Position numbers and translations under genes: made by a program. A stretch of DNA of 64,000 bases from CBDCYH01 sp965224105 (GTDB taxonomy: Bacteria > Bacteroidota > Rhodothermia > Rhodothermales > JABDKH01), in NCBI GenBank assembly GCA_965224105.1, contig CBDCYH010000001.1:372001-436000 (forward strand), read 5' to 3'. The notes under the pieces were generated by a model, which ran no database searches, had not been told where the DNA came from, and worked only from the letters and a program-made list of their open reading frames with translations. Below, piece after piece: positions 59,898-64,000 of this stretch (the first letter of the stretch is position 1; every line of letters starts with the position of its first letter).

Positions 59898-61031
59898 TTA
59901 CTTCTGAAGAACGAGTGTCTGCGTGGCTTCGAAGGTTTCACCCGAAATGCGAACGAAGTATGTTCCGTTCGTCAACGCAGCACCATCGGCACTGATTTCC
60001 TTCGGTGCATTGGCCTGGATGGCTCCCTGGAAGAGCACATCAATCTGTCGACCAAGTACATCGTACAGGCGCACTATTACATCCTGGTCTCGTTGAGACA
60101 TGACTGTAAAGGTTGCGCGATCAATAAATGGATTCGGATACGCTTTCGATACTACGAAGCTGCCAGCGAGCTCGATCGATACTTCAATCTCGGGCGAATA
60201 CTCATGCGAACCGTCGGCATCGACAATTCGGAGTCTGAATGTATGTTGGCCCGGCCCAAGATCGGTTACTCGGTAAGAATAACTACTTGGCTGATTTTCT
60301 GCTTCAACGTTCCCGATAGTTGCAAAACCAAGATCATCTTGCAACTCGATATCGAAATACGAAACTTCCTGTTCGCTGAGAGTTGACCATGCGATAAGAA
60401 CATCGCCGTTGTCAATCGTCGCTTTTAGTTCGCCGAGTTCGACCGGTAGTGCACCACATCCTGACGATGCTGCCACGTTGGCGGCACCCGGAGAAATACA
60501 CTTTGATTGAAAATCAGCATTGTTGTCGTCTGTATCTGTACCGTCTGGGGTCCGAGATATTCCGAGATCAATTCCGTTGAATGGATCGCCAACAGATGGG
60601 CTGGTTTCAATGTATCCAGCGACTCCGGTCTCGTATCCGACAACGTCAACACGAGTGTCGGTTGGATCGACAAGCTCAATAGAATTCACTGGACCGTTCT
60701 GGATCCAGTTTTGGCCGCCTTGACCTGTAAGCATATTACAGTTCGGGACGTTTACGTTATCACACATTACGAAATATCCACCTGCTGGGACGGTTAGTGG
60801 AACGAGTTGGAAGAAGGTGTAGATATCCGGGCCGCCGGCGTCCCTGACGAGGTTAATTGTATATCCGGTGAGGTCTACATCGCCGGGACCAGCGTTATAC
60901 AGCTCGATGAATTCCATCGTATCCGGATCTCCGGGCTGATCATAGTCGACCTCATTAATCATTATCTGACCAAAGCTTGCCAGGGGGAGGCAGAACATGG
61001 CGATAGTAAATAGTAACGTTTTGCGCATCAT
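59898..61031 (-). CDS. secreted lamin-tail protein with T9SS type A sorting domain (paralogue 2)
   Basis: A 377-residue exported protein: signal peptide about 1-21, lamin-tail domain about 23-185 (MINEVDYDQPGDPDT), a middle beta domain starting LPVELGELKATIDNGD near 196, and the sorting domain about 294-377 with KAYPNPF, YDVLGRQIDV and NGTYFVRI. It is closely related along its whole length to the adjacent upstream gene, so the two arose by tandem duplication. Each has its own terminator. No catalytic motif; surface display via T9SS is inferred. The double ATG allows a start at 61031 or 61028; the paralogue aligns with the second. Confidence 0.9.
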   Translation of the reverse strand: MMRKTLLFTIAMFCLPLASFGQIMINEVDYDQPGDPDTMEFIELYNAGPGDVDLTGYTINLVRDAGGPDIYTFFQLVPLTVPAGGYFVMCDNVNVPNCNMLTGQGGQNWIQNGPVNSIELVDPTDTRVDVVGYETGVAGYIETSPSVGDPFNGIDLGISRTPDGTDTDDNNADFQSKCISPGAANVAASSGCGALPVELGELKATIDNGDVLIAWSTLSEQEVSYFDIELQDDLGFATIGNVEAENQPSSYSYRVTDLGPGQHTFRLRIVDADGSHEYSPEIEVSIELAGSFVVSKAYPNPFIDRATFTVMSQRDQDVIVRLYDVLGRQIDVLFQGAIQANAPKEISADGAALTNGTYFVRISGETFEATQTLVLQK

Positions 61032-61099
61032 AGCATTACGGTTTTGGTAGGGTAGGACAGTGTTAACATCGGCAACCTGCCATTGCGAATTAACCCGAC

Positions 61100-61136
61100 A
61101 AAAAAGGCCCTCAGATCTTAAACCTGAAGGCCTTTT
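61100..61136 (-). terminator. bidirectional-looking intrinsic terminator of the first T9SS lamin-tail gene
   Basis: AAAAGGCC-C-TCAG pairs with CTGA-A-GGCCTTTT (one mismatch) around a 9-nt loop. A-run and T-run flank the stem, giving a T-run on the minus strand after the gene ending at 61160. Confidence 0.85.
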
Positions 61137-61159
61137 CTTGGTAAAGCATTGATTATGCT

Positions 61160-62284
61160 TTATTTCATGCGAATTAGCGTTTGCGTGCTATCGAAATAGT
61201 CACCCGTAATTCTCACGAAATAGGTGCCGTTCGTTAGAGAACTGCCGTCTGTGGTGATCTCCTGTGTCCGGCCTGCCTGGAGTGTGCCCTCATACAGCAC
61301 ATCGATTTGGCGTCCCAGGACGTCGAACAACCGAACTGTAACATTCTGGTCTCGTTCTGCAGTGACGGCGAACGAAGAGCTAGTGGCGAATGGATTCGGA
61401 TACGCCCGGCTAATGGCGTAACTACTGGTTACTTCAATTGAAGTCTCCACTTCAGGCGAGTATGCAAAAGACCCATCCAGATCGATCATCCGCAAACGGA
61501 AGGTGTAAACACCTGGGCCAAGATCCGTAACTCGGTGGGTATACGTATTCGGCTGATTTGCTGCTTCAACACTTCCGATAGCAACGAATCCAAGCGCATC
61601 TTTTTGCTGAATCTCAAAAGAAGCGACTTTTTGTTCTGATAGGGTCGTCCACTCGATCACCACGTCTCCATCGTCGACTGTTGTTTTGATTTCGCCGAGC
61701 TCAACAGGAAGAGGCGTACAACCTGTCGTGGTCAATAGGTTTGATGCTCCAGCTGAAATACACCTTACGGTGAAATCTGCGCTGTTGTCGTCTGTGTCAT
61801 CACTAGTCGGAGATCGAGAAAGGCCTTGACCTACGCCCGTGAAAGGATCACCAGGTGCGCCTGCCGTTTCAACGTAACCTACAACATCACCCTCATACGA
61901 AACAGCATCGACAATGGTCGAAGTTGTGTTGTTAACAAGGGCGATAGCGTCGGGCGCTCCGTTTTGGATCCAGTCGTCTCCGAAACCTGTGTTCAGATCA
62001 CACGGCGAAACATCAACATTCGAACAAATAACGTAGTGGCTCCCTGCCGTTAGAGACCCGCTCAAGGTAACAGTTCTATATACTGTGCCGGAGGCGCCAT
62101 CAATGAATTCCAAGTCGTAGTCACTTAGTGTAACAGGACCTGCGCTATTATTGAATATTTCTACGAATTCATCGGTGTCGGGGCTACCTGGCTGGTCGTA
62201 GTCGACCTCGTTGATGATTATCTGCCCAAAGCCAGTACTGGGGATGAGTAACAAGGCGAAGGCAACAAGTATCAGTTTACGCAT
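61160..62284 (-). CDS. secreted lamin-tail protein with T9SS type A sorting domain (paralogue 1)
   Basis: A 374-residue paralogue of the next gene with the same plan: signal peptide about 1-20, lamin-tail domain (IINEVDYDQPGSPDT), LPVELGEIKTTVDDGD middle domain and a C-terminal sorting domain with RAYPNPF, FDVLGRQIDV and NGTYFVRI. Cysteines are few and paired (two CxxxxxxC-like pairs in the first domain), perhaps disulfides. Upstream, TTG and TAACCC separated by 18 bp recur at the same spacing before the paralogue (TTG and TACCCT), suggesting a shared promoter type. The role is probably structural or adhesive. Confidence 0.9.
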   Translation of the reverse strand: MRKLILVAFALLLIPSTGFGQIIINEVDYDQPGSPDTDEFVEIFNNSAGPVTLSDYDLEFIDGASGTVYRTVTLSGSLTAGSHYVICSNVDVSPCDLNTGFGDDWIQNGAPDAIALVNNTTSTIVDAVSYEGDVVGYVETAGAPGDPFTGVGQGLSRSPTSDDTDDNSADFTVRCISAGASNLLTTTGCTPLPVELGEIKTTVDDGDVVIEWTTLSEQKVASFEIQQKDALGFVAIGSVEAANQPNTYTHRVTDLGPGVYTFRLRMIDLDGSFAYSPEVETSIEVTSSYAISRAYPNPFATSSSFAVTAERDQNVTVRLFDVLGRQIDVLYEGTLQAGRTQEITTDGSSLTNGTYFVRITGDYFDSTQTLIRMK

Positions 62285-62476
62285 GGCGTTTTTTTCGCTG
62301 ATTGATTAAAGGGGGTTAGTCTTTTTCATCGGCCTGCAACCCTGTCCCTAAAGCAGAAATTGGCCTCGATTAGGCGAACTGCGGGAATTTTGAGAGATGG
62401 GTAATTCTATTCTAGACGGCGATTTTATTACATCATCAGACCGTCCTATATTCAAAAAACACCAGTCAGAAGCCGC

Positions 62477-63673
62477 ATGAACCACCCACCGATTACATCA
62501 CTTGCAAACAGGGTCTCGGAACGTGTGCGTTCGGTCCCGCCAAGCGGAATCCGCCGCTTTTTTGACATAGCTGCCACGATGGAAGATGTCATCACGCTGG
62601 GGATTGGAGAGCCGGACTTCGTGACACCATCAAAAATTATTGACGCGGCCAAAGCCTCACTCGCTGCTGGCAAAACAGGCTATACCTCGAACGCCGGCAT
62701 CCGCCCGCTGAGAGAAGCCATTTCGGCGAAATTGAAAGACCTGTACGGTGTCTCATACGACGCGGACAAAGAGATTCTCGTCACCGTAGGTGTTAGCGAG
62801 GCGCTCCAAATAGCCATGATGGCCCTGCTCGATCCAGGCGATGAGGTTTTGATTCCCGAACCTTGTTTTGTGTCGTACGGCCCAAGCGTTTCCTTTGCTG
62901 GAGGCAATGTAGTTTGGGTGCCTACATCCGTTAAGAATTCTTTTCAGGTTACTGCCCAGGATATCGAAGCCCGCATCACCAGTCGGACCAAGGTGCTGTT
63001 CCTGGCTTATCCAAGCAATCCGACGGGCGCAGTTCTGCGTCGCAACACGTTACGGGAAATTGCTGACGTAGTATTGAAGCACGACCTGCTCGTTGTTTCA
63101 GACGAGATTTATGATCGACTTATCTATGGTGAGGCCTACGAAGACGGCCACACATGCCTGCCATCCATCGAAGCCTTGCGAGACAGGACAGTCTTGCTTG
63201 GAGGTTTTTCCAAGAACTACGCGATGACCGGCTGGAGAATTGGATATGTTTGCGCCCCGTCCGAGCTGTATCCGTCCCTTTATAAGTTACATCAGTATAT
63301 AATCATGAGTGCACCTACCATGGGACAGTACGGAGCACTTGAGGGAATAAGAGAGTGTGAGACGGATGTGGAAGCCATGCGCCAGGCCTACGACGAGCGG
63401 CGCCAGCTAATAGTAGCGGGCATGCGCGAGGCCGGCTGTCCCACGTTCGAACCTGAAGGCGCTTTTTATTGCTTCCCCGATATTTCAGTTACAGGGCTTT
63501 CCTCAGAAGAGTTTGCACAGCAACTATTAACGGAAGAGAAAATTGCGGTTGTTCCAGGTGACGCATTCGGCCCGAGCGGAAGCGGTTTTGTTAGATGCGC
63601 TTATGCCAATTCATTGGAGAACATCCAGATAGCGGTAGATCGGATCACCCAGTTTGTTCGCAGGCGCTCCTAA
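62477..63673 (+). CDS. class I/II pyridoxal-phosphate aminotransferase
   Basis: Cytoplasmic transaminase, 398 residues. The PLP lysine is K246 in GGFSKNYAMTGWR; YPSNPTGA near 176 and SDEIYDRLIY near 208 are the usual cofactor contacts, and the final arginine of FVRCAYA is present. It belongs to the fold type I aspartate/aromatic aminotransferase group of the kind often annotated as PatA or AspC; the amino acid used cannot be told. The upstream 192-bp region is shared divergently with the T9SS gene. The following membrane gene starts one base after its stop. Confidence 0.93.
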   Translation: MNHPPITSLANRVSERVRSVPPSGIRRFFDIAATMEDVITLGIGEPDFVTPSKIIDAAKASLAAGKTGYTSNAGIRPLREAISAKLKDLYGVSYDADKEILVTVGVSEALQIAMMALLDPGDEVLIPEPCFVSYGPSVSFAGGNVVWVPTSVKNSFQVTAQDIEARITSRTKVLFLAYPSNPTGAVLRRNTLREIADVVLKHDLLVVSDEIYDRLIYGEAYEDGHTCLPSIEALRDRTVLLGGFSKNYAMTGWRIGYVCAPSELYPSLYKLHQYIIMSAPTMGQYGALEGIRECETDVEAMRQAYDERRQLIVAGMREAGCPTFEPEGAFYCFPDISVTGLSSEEFAQQLLTEEKIAVVPGDAFGPSGSGFVRCAYANSLENIQIAVDRITQFVRRRS

Positions 63674-63674
63674 C

Positions 63675-64000
63675 GTGAAAGTTATCCTCTGCACCGTGTT
63701 GAGTATCCTCCTTCACCTCACTCTTGGATGGCAAGCATCAATAGTTGGAGCGATCGTCAGTGGGTTCTGGAGCATCAAGAGAGGATGGCTTTCAGGAATG
63801 GCAACTCTTACGCTTACATGGGGAATTCTGCTCGGATGGAGTTTTCTGGCAGCGCGATATGAATCGTTCGAGTGGGCGAAAATATTAGGATCGCTGCTGG
63901 GAAACATCCCGCCACTATTGAGTATTGCGATATCGATTCTGGTCGCCGCGATCCTTGGGGGATTAGCGGGTATATTGGGAGAATCCGTGGCAACCATTTT
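63675..64000 (+). CDS. hydrophobic membrane protein, hypothetical (3' end outside window)
   Basis: The frame opens with GTG one base after the aminotransferase stop and stays open to the window edge, giving at least 108 residues. Three or four membrane helices are visible, with short charged loops (KRG, RYESFE). I do not recognise the family. Tight spacing to the aminotransferase gene suggests translation from the same transcript. Confidence 0.7.
   Translation, partial: MKVILCTVLSILLHLTLGWQASIVGAIVSGFWSIKRGWLSGMATLTLTWGILLGWSFLAARYESFEWAKILGSLLGNIPPLLSIAISILVAAILGGLAGILGESVATI

Overview
The window looks like chromosomal DNA of a moderate-GC bacterium in the Bacteroidota/Rhodothermota (FCB) group, most likely a marine Rhodothermia-like lineage. 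This is inferred from gene content and not from a marker-gene tree. The evidence is: several secreted proteins ending in type IX secretion (T9SS) type A sorting domains with the YPNPF motif; a PorD (DUF4835) gene next to a PorV/PorQ-like barrel; a bacterial geranylgeranylglyceryl-phosphate synthase; a YtxJ-type bacillithiol-linked protein; an S46 dipeptidyl-peptidase; and many exported lipoproteins and peptidases. Genes are packed tightly. Intergenic gaps stay below 300 bp, and convergent neighbours often overlap at their stop codons. I see no prophage, insertion sequence, CRISPR array, integron or rRNA operon.

Layout. 1-10.8 kb (minus strand): cytidine deaminase, a Ca2+/Na+ antiporter, a VWA membrane protein, an M20 amidohydrolase, a large lamin-tail secreted protein, an IscA-like Fe-S protein and clpC (cut by the left edge). 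10.9-12.2 kb: tRNA-Leu(UAA), a small membrane ORF, a TlpA-like lipoprotein and YtxJ. 12.3-25.3 kb: a peptide-processing block with oligoendopeptidase F, a DUF819 membrane protein, an M24 aminopeptidase, a Tat-exported glycosylasparaginase, an M6-like lipoprotein protease, an M14 carboxypeptidase and a YyaL-type thioredoxin-domain protein, with glycerate 2-kinase among them. 25.4-29.9 kb: thiolase, a T9SS cargo protein, a DUF4097 protein with ten regular SDG repeats, and 3-methyladenine DNA glycosylase. 30-37 kb: alaS, GGGP synthase, tRNA-Ser(CGA), a large surface protein combining a metalloprotease-like, a propeller and a barrel region, and a zinc-ribbon protein. 37-42.5 kb: two overlapping outer-membrane barrel genes divergent from porD, then a two-gene 3-hydroxyanthranilate degradation unit (HAAO plus ACMSD). 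42.5-50.3 kb: tRNA-Leu(UAG), S46 peptidase, GMC oxidoreductase, a PGM-like phosphatase with a divergent DprA-like protein, a patatin and a PH-like membrane protein. 50.4-58.2 kb: mutS with a gamma-carbonic anhydrase, a three-gene envelope glycosylation set (flippase-like protein, GT2, polysaccharide deacetylase), purD and a DUF3465 protein. 58.2-64 kb: aldehyde dehydrogenase, two tandem paralogous T9SS lamin-tail proteins each followed by its own terminator, an aminotransferase and a membrane protein cut by the right edge.

Taken together, the genes describe a heterotroph that exports many proteases and adhesion-like lamin-tail proteins, partly through T9SS, and imports and degrades peptides and aromatic amino-acid derivatives. 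No single locus is clearly a new defence or mobile system. The least explained items are the DprA-like/PGM-like pair, the barrel pair beside porD, the reversed-order cytidine deaminase, the very regular SDG-repeat protein, and a 19-bp perfect hairpin whose right arm is also the 3' end of a coding region.
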